Shown here: positions 23,657-31,570 of the stretch, one piece after another | How positions within the stretch are numbered: the first letter of the stretch is position 1 | Layout: each line of letters starts with the position of its first letter | Origin: Chloroflexota bacterium | GTDB taxonomy: Bacteria > Chloroflexota > Anaerolineae > DTLA01 | DNA length: 43,348 bases | Assembly (NCBI GenBank): GCA_014360805.1 | Contig: JACIWU010000020.1 | Location: forward strand, 1 to 43,348 | Direction: 5' to 3' | The notes under the pieces: generated by a model | Told to the model about the DNA's origin: nothing | Seen by the model: the letters and a program-made list of their open reading frames with translations, nothing else | The model's database searches: none | Position numbers and translations under genes: made by a program

Positions 23657-24445
23657 CTACGCGCGCTGACGGGCGAGGAATGCCGCCACAACGGCGTTGA
23701 ACTCGTCGGGGCGCTCCACGGGCAGGGCGTGCCGCGCGTCGTGAATCACCGCCAGTTCCGCGCGCGGCATCTTGGCGACGTAGGCCTGCTTGGCCGACAC
23801 GGGCGTGTAATCCTGGTCTGCCGCCACCACGAGGGTGGGGACGGCGATTTGGCCCAGGCGGTCGGCCACGCTCCAGCCCACGATCGCCCGCATGGCGTCG
23901 CGGTAGGCGCGGGGGTCGTTTTCGGCCCAACGTGCCACCAGCATCGCCCGCAGCGCCTCTTGTTCCGGCTTGGGGAAGAGCCGTGCCGCCAGGATTTCGC
24001 CCATCCTGCGCATCCCGACCAGGCGCACGATAAGGAAGCGCTGGAGCACGGCCAGGCGTTCCTTCAGCGTCCGCGCCACGAACTCGGGGCCGCTGTTCAC
24101 GATCACCAGGCTCTTGACCATATCGGGCCGGTCCACCGCCAGTTGCAGCGCGATCATGCCGCCCAGCGAGATGCCCACCACGTGCGCCGGCGCGATGCCC
24201 AGGGCCTGCATCAGGCCGGCGGCGTCTGCGGCGAATTGGGACATGGTGTAGGGGCCGCGGGGCTTGTCGGACTTGCCATGCCCGCGCAGGTCAAACACGA
24301 CCACGCGGTAGTTCTGGGCGAAAAAGGGGATTTGCATCTCCCAGTCGCGCCCGCTGGAACCCAGACCGTGGATGAAGAGCAGAGGCTCGCCGGCGCCAGC
24401 CTCTTCGTAGTGGAGCGAAATCCCTTGCACGGCAATTCGCGGCAT
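23657..24445 (-). CDS. Alpha/beta-fold hydrolase
   Basis: A 262-residue cytoplasmic hydrolase with a complete triad: S93 in GISLGG, an acid in VVAADQDYTP, and H in IHDARHALPVERP. The oxyanion HGLGSSG segment and FDLRGHGKS are canonical. Esterase, lipase or lactonase activity cannot be told apart. Likely cotranscribed with the plsY-like gene. Confidence 0.88.
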   Translation of the reverse strand: MPRIAVQGISLHYEEAGAGEPLLFIHGLGSSGRDWEMQIPFFAQNYRVVVFDLRGHGKSDKPRGPYTMSQFAADAAGLMQALGIAPAHVVGISLGGMIALQLAVDRPDMVKSLVIVNSGPEFVARTLKERLAVLQRFLIVRLVGMRRMGEILAARLFPKPEQEALRAMLVARWAENDPRAYRDAMRAIVGWSVADRLGQIAVPTLVVAADQDYTPVSAKQAYVAKMPRAELAVIHDARHALPVERPDEFNAVVAAFLARQRA

Positions 24446-24505
24446 CGCTCACCTCCTCTCGGCCTCGGAGCAGGCCGGGCGCGTCCCGCCGCCCGCCGCC
24501 GCGCC

Positions 24506-24553
24506 GTAGGTCTGGTTTCCATGCTGACCGGCGGCTAGGGATAGCCGCCCTAC
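24506..24553. repeat. 48-bp GTAGG...CCCTAC imperfect palindrome
   Basis: The unit contains GGTTTCCAT and GGCGGCTAGGGATAGCCGCC, like the units at 79-217 and 37670-37716. On the minus strand its terminal GTAGGG supplies the TAG stop of the cooC-like gene. Confidence 0.75.
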
Positions 24554-25347
24554 TTCCCGTTCCCGCGCAGGGCCGCGGCGATCTTCTCGGCTTCGGCCAC
24601 CAGGCCGGGCGCGATGTCGTACACGGCTTTGCCTTCCAGATCCGAGCGGATGGCGTCGGCCGAAAACGGAAGGTACCCCAGCACCTTGAAGTCGGGCAGG
24701 TTCTCGGCAATGAAGCGGCGATCCTCGTCGTTGCGCACCTTGTTGCCCACCACGAAGACCCGCGCGAGGCCCAAATCTCCCGCCAGGCGACGAATCGTCT
24801 CCGCCGTCTGGAGGCTGCGGCGGCCCGGCTCCACAACGACGATCATGGCGTCCACCGCCTGGGCCGTGGCGCGCCCCAGGTGCTCAATGCCGGCTTCCAT
24901 GTCGGCGATGACCACCTCGTTGCGGTGGAGCAGCAGGTTGACCATCAGCGAGCGCAGGAGCGCGCTTTCGGGGCAGATGCACCCCGCGCCGCCTTTCTTG
25001 ACCGTGCCCAGCACCAGCAGCCGAATGCCCCGATGCACGGCGCTGAAGCGGTCGGGGATGTCGTCCACGCGCGGGTTGATCTGGAAGAAGCCGCCGGTGG
25101 TGCCGCGCTGCGCGCCGGTGCGCTCGTAGATGAGGTCGTCCATGGCGGCGATGGGGGTAATCTGCTCCACCAGTTCCGGCGGGAACCCCAGCGCCGAGGC
25201 GAGATTCGCGTCGGGGTCGGCGTCAATGGCGATGACGTTTTCGCCCTGGGCGGCGAAGATGTACGCAAGAAGACCGGCCAGGGTCGTCTTGCCGACGCCG
25301 CCCTTGCCGGTTATGGCGATCTTGGCGACTCGTTTCTTTTCTGCCAT
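24550..25347 (-). CDS. cooC: CooC-like carbon monoxide dehydrogenase maturation ATPase
   Basis: A 265-residue deviant-Walker P-loop ATPase of the MinD/NifH class. GKGGVGKTT spans 14-22, IDADPDANLA follows, and C123/C125 form the CIC motif used in the CooC dimer for metal. Known CooC/AcsF proteins insert nickel into CODH or acetyl-CoA synthase. No CODH/ACS gene is present here, so the target lies elsewhere or is different. The stop TAG is part of a GTAGGG repeat. Downstream of prsA across a 95-bp repeat-bearing gap. Confidence 0.88.
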   Translation of the reverse strand: MAEKKRVAKIAITGKGGVGKTTLAGLLAYIFAAQGENVIAIDADPDANLASALGFPPELVEQITPIAAMDDLIYERTGAQRGTTGGFFQINPRVDDIPDRFSAVHRGIRLLVLGTVKKGGAGCICPESALLRSLMVNLLLHRNEVVIADMEAGIEHLGRATAQAVDAMIVVVEPGRRSLQTAETIRRLAGDLGLARVFVVGNKVRNDEDRRFIAENLPDFKVLGYLPFSADAIRSDLEGKAVYDIAPGLVAEAEKIAAALRGNGK

Positions 25348-25365
25348 GCAGTCTCCTCAGTCAAA

Positions 25366-25440
25366 GGTTCACCGCCGAGACCGCGAAGCGCGCGGAGAGT
25401 AGATAGCCCCATCTCAACCGCGCGCTCCGCGTGAAGGGGC
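25366..25440. repeat. Inverted repeat, GTTCACCGC/CGCGTGAA type
   Basis: TTCACCGCCGAG and GCGCGCGGAG face CCGCGCGCTCCGCGTGAA. It resembles the second element at 224-300. It fills the gap between prsA and cooC. Confidence 0.55.
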
Positions 25441-25442
25441 GT

Positions 25443-26420
25443 CTATTCCATCGGAACCAGAATCTCCACCTGGGCGGCGGCGCGCTGCTGCTGGAGCCAG
25501 TCGTCAAAGGCTTTCTGCTTCATCGCCTGGTACACATCCGGCGGGAGCGTCCTCCCCGTCTGCCGCTCCAGCACCTGGATGATGTGATACCCGTAGGGGC
25601 TGCGGACGATGCCGCTGACCTGGCCGGGCTGTAGCGCAAAGGCCGCGTCCTCTATCTCCTTGGGCACGCTCAACATCCCCTTGGGGAAGAAGCCGAGGTC
25701 GCCCCCGTCGGCGCGCGTAACCTCATCCTGCGACATCTCGCGGGCCACTTTGGCGAAATCCTCGCCGGCCTGGATGCGGCGTAGAGCCTCTTGGGCGGCC
25801 TGTTCGGTGCTCAATAGGATGTGCCGCGCGTGCACCTGTTCGGCCGTTTCCGGCACGGACGTGGTTACCTGCTGGATGACCATCTCGGTGAGCAACTCGG
25901 CGCGCAGTTGTTCGCGGAACTCCTCGGGCGTGATGCCGCTCTCGGCGAGCCACGCCTGGAACTTTTCCTCGCCGCCGCCCGCCGCCACGGTCTCCTGCAC
26001 GCGGGCTTCCAACTGCTCGTCGGAGATAGAGATGCCCATGCGCGCCGCGGCTTGCTGGATGAGCGCCAGTTCAATCAGCGAGTTCAGTACCTGGATGCGC
26101 ACCTGGGCCAGGGCCGCCTTCCCTTCGTCCGTGGTGAGGTCCACGTTCTGATCCGTCAGCGCCACCTTGAACTGGAAGAACTGCTTCTGGAACGTGGCCA
26201 TGGGGATCTCCTGGCCGTTCACGCGCGCGGCCACGGTCCCCACCTCGGCCCCGGGCGTCGGGATGACCGCCGTGGGCATCGTATCTCCGCCCGCGGAGGG
26301 CTGCGTCGCCTGGGTCGCGGTCGTGGGTTGGGCCGGCGCCTGCTGCCCCGGCAACAGGCTGCACCCCGCTGTCAGCAAAGCCACTACCACAAGACTTGCC
26401 AGCAGCCAAGATCTCTTCAT
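25443..26420 (-). CDS. prsA: PrsA/SurA-type peptidyl-prolyl isomerase lipoprotein
   Basis: A 325-residue exported foldase. The signal peptide ends in the lipobox LTAGC with C20; a Thr/Pro/Gln-rich linker follows; then a SurA-N-like helical domain (about 65-200) and a parvulin domain (VHARHILLST, GGDLGFFPKGM, GIVRSPYGYHIIQVLE). It helps extracytoplasmic proteins fold. The start at 26420 has AGGAGGCG immediately upstream; an in-frame start at 26453 does not. Confidence 0.92.
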   Translation of the reverse strand: MKRSWLLASLVVVALLTAGCSLLPGQQAPAQPTTATQATQPSAGGDTMPTAVIPTPGAEVGTVAARVNGQEIPMATFQKQFFQFKVALTDQNVDLTTDEGKAALAQVRIQVLNSLIELALIQQAAARMGISISDEQLEARVQETVAAGGGEEKFQAWLAESGITPEEFREQLRAELLTEMVIQQVTTSVPETAEQVHARHILLSTEQAAQEALRRIQAGEDFAKVAREMSQDEVTRADGGDLGFFPKGMLSVPKEIEDAAFALQPGQVSGIVRSPYGYHIIQVLERQTGRTLPPDVYQAMKQKAFDDWLQQQRAAAQVEILVPME

Positions 26421-26519
26421 GTTACGCCTCCTTCGGGACAACCACACCCGCATCTTCCGAGAATCTCACCGGCGTCGGAGCAAAGCAAGCCTTACCTTGC
26501 CCCTGCTGTTTGCCAGTCC

Positions 26520-26547
26520 ATTATAGCCGACATCACGGACGGTGCAA
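26520..26547 (-). promoter_or_regulatory. Promoter of prsA
   Basis: On the minus strand TTGCAC, 16-nt spacer, TATAAT. The leader is about 95 nt. Confidence 0.65.
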
Positions 26548-26550
26548 GCC

Positions 26551-27651
26551 CTATGCCGTGGGGCTCGCCGGCTCCGTCAAAAAGTATGGGCGCAGCGCCT
26601 CCACGGCGTCGTCCGGCATCGGGTGGCACCGAAGCCGCAGCCAGTAGGAGTAGGGGAGGCGCTTCCAGTACGGGCGAGTGAGCCTGCCTGGCTCCGTGTA
26701 TTGCCGGATCGCCTGTGGGGCTTCTTCAATGCGCCCTGTCTGCGCCAGCGCCGCCAGGAGCGCCAAGAGCACCGTGGAGTCGGTCAGGCGTTCCTCAAAG
26801 GTCGTCCTGATGTATCTCATTACTTCCTCGTCTGCCTGGTTCAGCATAAGGCTGGCCCGCACATAGGCGTAGAGATCCACCTTGGCGTCGTCTTCCTCCC
26901 CGGCGTTGCGAACAGATTCCCACATCTTCCTGGCCTCGGCCTCTTTGCCCTGCGCTCGGCGGCGTTCACCCCGATATACCTGCTTGATATGCGGGTCTTG
27001 TACGCCCTTCAACAGGGGCTCCAAGTCGTCCCAGTAGCCGCAGGCGGCCAACCATTCGCAAACGCGGAGCGGCGTGGGGGTTCCCAGCCGACCCAATTCT
27101 TCGGTATAGCGCGCTACTGCTTTCCGATCGTCCTTTTCCACCGCGATCCCCAGGAGCAGGGCCAGCGCGGCCCCGTGCGCTTCCACGTTTTCGCCTGGGA
27201 GCAGGGGCGTCGCCACCTGCAGGGCCTCGGCGTACTCCCCTGCGCCCACCAGTTCGTAGGCCAGCGCCTCACGAACGGACCGGTCGGGATGCTTCAAGAG
27301 CAGCGCGCGCAGCGCATCCAGCCCCGCGCTCACGTCGCCGCTGTCAATGCGGTTGAGCGCCTCCTCCCGTATCCAGTCGGGCTCAATGCGCGGCAAGTGC
27401 TCTCGGAAGCGGCGTATCGCGTCCAGAGCCTCCGCATTCCGCCCGGCCCAGCGCAGGAGCGCCACATACTCCACAGCCGCCGATTCCAATAGCGTGTTCA
27501 GGCTGGGTTTCCGCTCCCGAACCTTCGGGGGGAGAGACAGAAGACGTTCCACCAGCCGCTTGAATTCCGCAATGGACGGCGAGAGGTCTCTTGGATTGAT
27601 CATTTCCACCGCGCGTTTATGGATGGCTTCGTAACTATCGGGGAGTTCCAA
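26551..27651 (-). CDS. Hypothetical helical-repeat (TPR-like) protein
   Basis: A 366-residue protein made of helix pairs resembling TPR units (LRWAGRNAEALDAIRRF, ALRALLLKHPDRSVREAL, LVGAGEYAEALQVA, ALAQTGRIEEAPQAI). No enzymatic motif or signal peptide. Probably a scaffold. The TTG at 27651 is chosen as start because GGAGGAAGG lies just before it; an ATG at 27708 would overlap the upstream gene by 74 nt. It is the last gene after the chelatase and eamA genes. Confidence 0.7.
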   Translation of the reverse strand: MELPDSYEAIHKRAVEMINPRDLSPSIAEFKRLVERLLSLPPKVRERKPSLNTLLESAAVEYVALLRWAGRNAEALDAIRRFREHLPRIEPDWIREEALNRIDSGDVSAGLDALRALLLKHPDRSVREALAYELVGAGEYAEALQVATPLLPGENVEAHGAALALLLGIAVEKDDRKAVARYTEELGRLGTPTPLRVCEWLAACGYWDDLEPLLKGVQDPHIKQVYRGERRRAQGKEAEARKMWESVRNAGEEDDAKVDLYAYVRASLMLNQADEEVMRYIRTTFEERLTDSTVLLALLAALAQTGRIEEAPQAIRQYTEPGRLTRPYWKRLPYSYWLRLRCHPMPDDAVEALRPYFLTEPASPTA

Positions 27652-28573
27652 GTCCTTCCTCCGGTCGCTCAGGCGGATCGCCCGAGCGGTGATTTTTCTG
27701 GCCCACAATCATGCCCGCCAGAATCATAGCGGAACCCACCCACCCCCGCAAATCCAGCGTCTCGCCGGCGAGGAGCCAGCCGAACATCGCGGCGAAGACC
27801 GGCTCCAGCACGAAGATCAGCGCCGCGTGGGTGGCACTCGTCTTGCCCTGCAGGTAGTTCTGCAGGGCAAGGGCGACGGACGTGGCGAGGACGCCGTTGA
27901 ACGCCACAGCGCCCCACACGGCGCGCGGCAGCGGCGCGAGTTGCTCGCCCGCCAGGGCCGCCACCAGCGCCGAAGCCACCGCCACCACCGCAATCTGCAC
28001 CTGGGCCAGCGTCAGCGCGGGCATGCGCGGCGCGAAATAGGCGATGAGCACCACCTGCCACGCGAAGGCCACCGCGCACCCTAACACCAGAAGGTCGCCC
28101 TTCTCAACCCGCAAATCGCCGCGAAGCGATAAGAGCGCCAGCCCCACGGTGGCCAGGATCAGGCCCACGACGGCATTGCGGCTGGGCTTCTCGCGCATGA
28201 GGGGCCAGGCGAACAGGGGCACCAGCGGCACGTACAGCCCCGTGATGAAGCCGGTCTTGCTGGCGGTTGTCCACTGGAGGCCGGCCGTCTGCAACACGTA
28301 CCCCGCGAACAACGACGCGCCGATGAGCGCGCCAGCAATCCATTCGCGCCGGCCGGCCTTCCGAAGCCCGCGGAACGACAACGGCAGCAGCGCCACCGCC
28401 CCCACGCCAAACCGCCACGCCAGGAAGGTCATGACGGGCACCTGGGCCACGACGTCCTTCACGATGACGAACGTCAGCCCCCAGATGAGCGTAACTAGGG
28501 CAAGCCCGGCGTCGGCCAGAAGCGCGGAGACCGATAGGCGTGAGTGCGCAGATGTGTGGGATGGCGCGGACAT
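27635..28573 (-). CDS. EamA-family (DMT) transporter
   Basis: A 312-residue membrane protein with ten predicted helices in two homologous halves, each an EamA domain (LIWGLTFVIVK...; ...LQNYLQGKTSATHAALIFVLEPVFAAMFGWLL). Drug/metabolite transporters of this type export amino acids or other small metabolites; substrate unknown. AGGAGA precedes the start. It begins 20 nt after the chelatase D-domain stop and overlaps the next gene by 17 nt. Confidence 0.9.
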   Translation of the reverse strand: MSAPSHTSAHSRLSVSALLADAGLALVTLIWGLTFVIVKDVVAQVPVMTFLAWRFGVGAVALLPLSFRGLRKAGRREWIAGALIGASLFAGYVLQTAGLQWTTASKTGFITGLYVPLVPLFAWPLMREKPSRNAVVGLILATVGLALLSLRGDLRVEKGDLLVLGCAVAFAWQVVLIAYFAPRMPALTLAQVQIAVVAVASALVAALAGEQLAPLPRAVWGAVAFNGVLATSVALALQNYLQGKTSATHAALIFVLEPVFAAMFGWLLAGETLDLRGWVGSAMILAGMIVGQKNHRSGDPPERPEEGLGTPR

Positions 28574-28593
28574 AGGATTCTCCTGGGCGTCGG

Positions 28594-29442
28594 CTACCTT
28601 TCGGAAGCGAGTTCGTCGCGCACCGTCTGGTACAGTTCCTGGGCGCGGAGTTCCTTCAGGGTGTAGCAGGGCCCCCTCAACGCCTCCGCCAGTTCCTGGG
28701 TGAGGCCGCGGTCAAACGAGGGGTGTTCCATGTTGATCACGACCGAGCGGATGCCGCTGCGGGCGATGAGTCGGGCCACGCGGAGCGCCTCCTCCTGGGG
28801 CGGCAAGCGCGTGAGCGAGACGTTGCCCGCGCCGTCGGTCAGCAGGATCATCAGCGGCATGACCTCCGGGTCTTTGCGGCGCGCCTGCTGGATCACGCGA
28901 TAGGCCAACACCAGGCCGTGGCTCAATGGGGTCTTGCCACCAACAGGGATGTCTTTCAGCGCTTCCTTCGCCAGTTCCACGCTGGACGTGGGGGCCAGTT
29001 CCAGGCGCGCTTCCTCGCGCTGGAACACCACCAGGCCCACTTGGTCGCGGCGCTTGTAGGCGTCGGTGAGCAGGGAGAAGATGGCGCCCTTGGTGGCCTC
29101 AATCCGCTCCGAGGCCGCCATGGACCAACTGGCGTCCACAACGAAGAGGATGAGGTTGGCGGCGCGGCGTACCCGCACCTTCTTCTGCCAGTCGGATTTC
29201 TTCAACTGGATGCCAGGCTCGGCGGAGTGGGTGCGCGTGCGGTTCAGGGCGGCGTGGCGCAGGGTCGCGTCCAGCGCCAGATCGTCGGGCTTGCCGTTGG
29301 CCGGCACGCTTTGCACGTAGCGCCCGCGCTTGCGCCGGGTCTTGGTGAGGCTTCGCTTGCCCGCCGTGCTGCGGGTGAGGCGGTCCAGGGGGGTGCTCAG
29401 TCGCCGGGGCTTGAAGACTGGGCCGATGTCCACGGCGAGCAT
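28594..29442 (-). CDS. chlD: Chelatase medium subunit, VWA domain (C-terminal part of a frameshifted ChlD-type gene)
   Basis: 282 codons from the first ATG encode the ChlD/CobT-like part: the EVF-type entry VDIGPVFKPRRL, a basic RSLTKTRRKRGRY stretch, DLALDATLRHAA, and a von Willebrand A domain with MIDAS DASWSM and LLTDGAGNV. The frame stays open upstream of 29442 to the A9 tract at 29542, where a -1 shift joins it to the AAA+ gene. The joined product would be 677 residues (362 plus 315), the usual length for fused cobaltochelatase subunits. Independent initiation at 29442 (AGGAAG upstream) is also possible. The role would be cobalt insertion in B12 synthesis with CobN. Confidence 0.85.
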   Translation of the reverse strand: MLAVDIGPVFKPRRLSTPLDRLTRSTAGKRSLTKTRRKRGRYVQSVPANGKPDDLALDATLRHAALNRTRTHSAEPGIQLKKSDWQKKVRVRRAANLILFVVDASWSMAASERIEATKGAIFSLLTDAYKRRDQVGLVVFQREEARLELAPTSSVELAKEALKDIPVGGKTPLSHGLVLAYRVIQQARRKDPEVMPLMILLTDGAGNVSLTRLPPQEEALRVARLIARSGIRSVVINMEHPSFDRGLTQELAEALRGPCYTLKELRAQELYQTVRDELASER

Positions 29443-29531
29443 GGCTTCCTGCGCGCCCTTGAATCCCAGCGGGGTGGCGTCGTGGCCTTTCAGGGCGACG
29501 CCGCTGCCGCCGACATTAGGCGAGGGCTCCG

Positions 29532-29550
29532 CTACCTGGTCTTTTTTTTT
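29532..29550 (-). promoter_or_regulatory. Slippery A9 tract with A AAA AAG heptamer and nearby stop
   Basis: On the minus strand nine A residues (29542-29550) are followed by G. Zero-frame codons read GTA AAA AAA AAG ACC AGG TAG, so A AAA AAG (29541-29547) is in the phase needed for -1 slippage. The zero-frame stop is 6 nt further. GGCGGC/GTCGCC can form a small downstream stem about 35 nt away. Confidence 0.75.
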
Positions 29551-30626
29551 ACGTCCGCTTCGGCATCCAGGCGGCTCGCCTGCTCCTGGGCAAACGCCTC
29601 GGCCTGGACTTTCTCCAGTTTGGCCTTCAGTTCCTCAAAGCGGATTTCCTCGTCCTGGAACGGTTGGCGCTTCATGCGGTGCGGCAGGGCCAACTCGGCG
29701 GCCATCAGGATGTCCTCCTCGGTGATGTGGTCTCGGCCCGAGAAGGCCGCGTTGGCGATGGCCGTCTTGAGGATGACGATGTCGCTGCGGTGGCCGTCCA
29801 CCTTCATGGCCGCCGTCAGTTGCGCGATGGTGAAGAGGTCCGTATCGTCATACCTCACGCGAGGCAGGAGCACGCGCGCCCTGGCGATGTCCTCGGAGAG
29901 TTTGCGCTCCCTCGGCTCCCACTCGGCGCGGAAGCCCTCGGGGTCGGCGTCAAACTGGATGCGCCGCTCCAGCACCTCCATGCGCTGGCGCGGGTCTGTA
30001 AGCCCTTTGATCTCCACGCACAGGGCGAAGCGGTCCAGCAGTTGGGGCCGCAGTTCGCCCTCTTCGGGGTTCATGGTGCCCACGAGGATGAAGCGCGCCG
30101 GATGGGAGAAGGAAATCCCCTCGCGCTCCACGTAGTTCACGCCCATGGCCGCCGAGTCCAGCAGCAGGTCCACCACGTGGTCGTCCAGGAGGTTCACCTC
30201 GTCCACGTACAGCAGCCCGCGATTGGCCGCCGCCAGGATTCCCGGCTCAAAGCGCTTCTCGCCCGTCTTGAGCGCGTGCTCAATGTCCAGCGTGCCAACG
30301 ACCCTGTCCTCGGTGGCGCTGACGGGCAGTTCCACCATGCGCGTAACCGCCCTGCCTATGGGCAAGGTCTCGCCCCTCGCCAGCCGCTCGCGGCAGGAGT
30401 CGCACATGGCCTCCGGGCTATGCGGGTCGCAGCGGTATATGCAATCGGCGACGACGTCAATCTCGGGCAGGAGGGCAGCCAGCGCGCGCGCTGCCGTGGA
30501 TTTGGCCGTGCCGCGCTCGCCCCGGATGAGGACGCCGCCGATAAGCGGGTTCACCGCGTTGAGGATCAGCGCCCGCTTCATGGTCTGTTGATCTACGATG
30601 GCCGTGAATGGAAATATGGTTCTCAT
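29532..30626 (-). CDS. chlI: Chelatase AAA+ subunit (ChlI/CobS-like; N-terminal part of a ChlD-type gene)
   Basis: 364 residues in the zero frame. The AAA+ domain has Walker A GERGTAKS (36-43), Walker B LLYVDEVNLLDD, the sensor segment FILVGTMNPEEGELRPQLLDRF, and a CDPHSPEAMCDSC cysteine insert. A helical lid follows and the chain ends soon after an A9 tract. It drives metal insertion with the VWA subunit. The ATG at 30626 matches the family start; a GTG at 30638 is also possible. If the A9 tract causes slippage, this gene yields this small subunit and the 677-residue medium subunit. Confidence 0.88.
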   Translation of the reverse strand: MRTIFPFTAIVDQQTMKRALILNAVNPLIGGVLIRGERGTAKSTAARALAALLPEIDVVADCIYRCDPHSPEAMCDSCRERLARGETLPIGRAVTRMVELPVSATEDRVVGTLDIEHALKTGEKRFEPGILAAANRGLLYVDEVNLLDDHVVDLLLDSAAMGVNYVEREGISFSHPARFILVGTMNPEEGELRPQLLDRFALCVEIKGLTDPRQRMEVLERRIQFDADPEGFRAEWEPRERKLSEDIARARVLLPRVRYDDTDLFTIAQLTAAMKVDGHRSDIVILKTAIANAAFSGRDHITEEDILMAAELALPHRMKRQPFQDEEIRFEELKAKLEKVQAEAFAQEQASRLDAEADVKKKTR

Positions 30627-30668
30627 CTGTGCCTGCACCAGAAGGCCTTGAGCCTGTATTCACAATTC

Positions 30669-30696
30669 ATTATATACGGGAATGCGGCGGGGGCAA
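30669..30696 (-). promoter_or_regulatory. Promoter of the chelatase-eamA-TPR operon
   Basis: On the minus strand TTGCCC, 16-nt spacer, TATAAT. Confidence 0.55.
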
Positions 30697-30703
30697 AATC
30701 CCA

Positions 30704-31570
30704 TCACGCCGTGCGAGGCGCAGGCTGCGGCAGGTGCCGGGCCAGGTACTCGGCTATGGCGTTCAGCCCCTCGCGGCTCACCTGCGCATGGGGCGTGTTC
30801 GGTAGAAAGAGGTAATCCTTGGGCTCCCGCGCCGCCGCGAAGAATGCCTCGGAGATTTCCTTGGGGATCAGGGCGTCGTCGCCGTTGTGCACGATGAGGA
30901 TGGGGGCCGACACCTGCCCCACCACATCGGCGGGGAAGCGGCTCCACGTGCCGCCCGTGGAGACGCGCGTCCCCATCAGACGGGCCCACCCGCGCCACAA
31001 GGGCACGCTGAACCGCGCCCAGCGGCTGTTGGACAGCGGGGCCGCCGGACAGGCGACGGAGATCACCGCGTCGGCACCCCCGGCCTCGGCGGCGCACACT
31101 ACGCAAGCGGCCGCGCCCAGCGAAAACCCCATCAGGGCCACGCGGCGGTATCGCAGGGCGCGGGCCAGCCGCACCGCCGCCGCAACATCGCAGGCCACCG
31201 GGTCCAGCCCCAGGTCGTAGCGGCCCCCGCTCTCGCCGTGGCCGCGCAGGTCCAGCGCCAACACGTCACAGTCGCGGGCCAGGTATTCGCACGTTTCCAC
31301 GATTTCGGGGGCGTTCTTGCTGCTGGTGAACCCGTGCGCCACGATGACCACATCCTCATGCCCTGAGGCGTAGAGATCTGCCGCCAGCGCGATTCCCTCG
31401 CCATTGTCAAAGCGCAGCCGCACGACCTCGCGCCTCGGCCGGACCCTGGGCCGAACCTTGCGGCGGACGACGACCGGCGCGCTGATGGCCAGGATGCCGC
31501 CAAGGAGCCACCATCCCAAGCCCGGCTTGATCGCCCCTCTACGCTGCCAAGTTCCCTCACGATGACTCAT
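30704..31570 (-). CDS. Membrane-anchored alpha/beta hydrolase
   Basis: A 288-residue hydrolase. An N-terminal hydrophobic segment (about 18-35) with a following Arg-rich stretch suggests membrane anchoring. The nucleophile is S150 in GFSLGAA; the acid lies in VHNGDDALIP and the base in LPNTPHAQV; AHGFTSSKN forms the oxyanion region. Substrate unknown. The start at 31570 has GGAGG and lies 14 nt inside the end of the GNAT gene, so the two are coupled. Confidence 0.85.
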   Translation of the reverse strand: MSHREGTWQRRGAIKPGLGWWLLGGILAISAPVVVRRKVRPRVRPRREVVRLRFDNGEGIALAADLYASGHEDVVIVAHGFTSSKNAPEIVETCEYLARDCDVLALDLRGHGESGGRYDLGLDPVACDVAAAVRLARALRYRRVALMGFSLGAAACVVCAAEAGGADAVISVACPAAPLSNSRWARFSVPLWRGWARLMGTRVSTGGTWSRFPADVVGQVSAPILIVHNGDDALIPKEISEAFFAAAREPKDYLFLPNTPHAQVSREGLNAIAEYLARHLPQPAPRTA

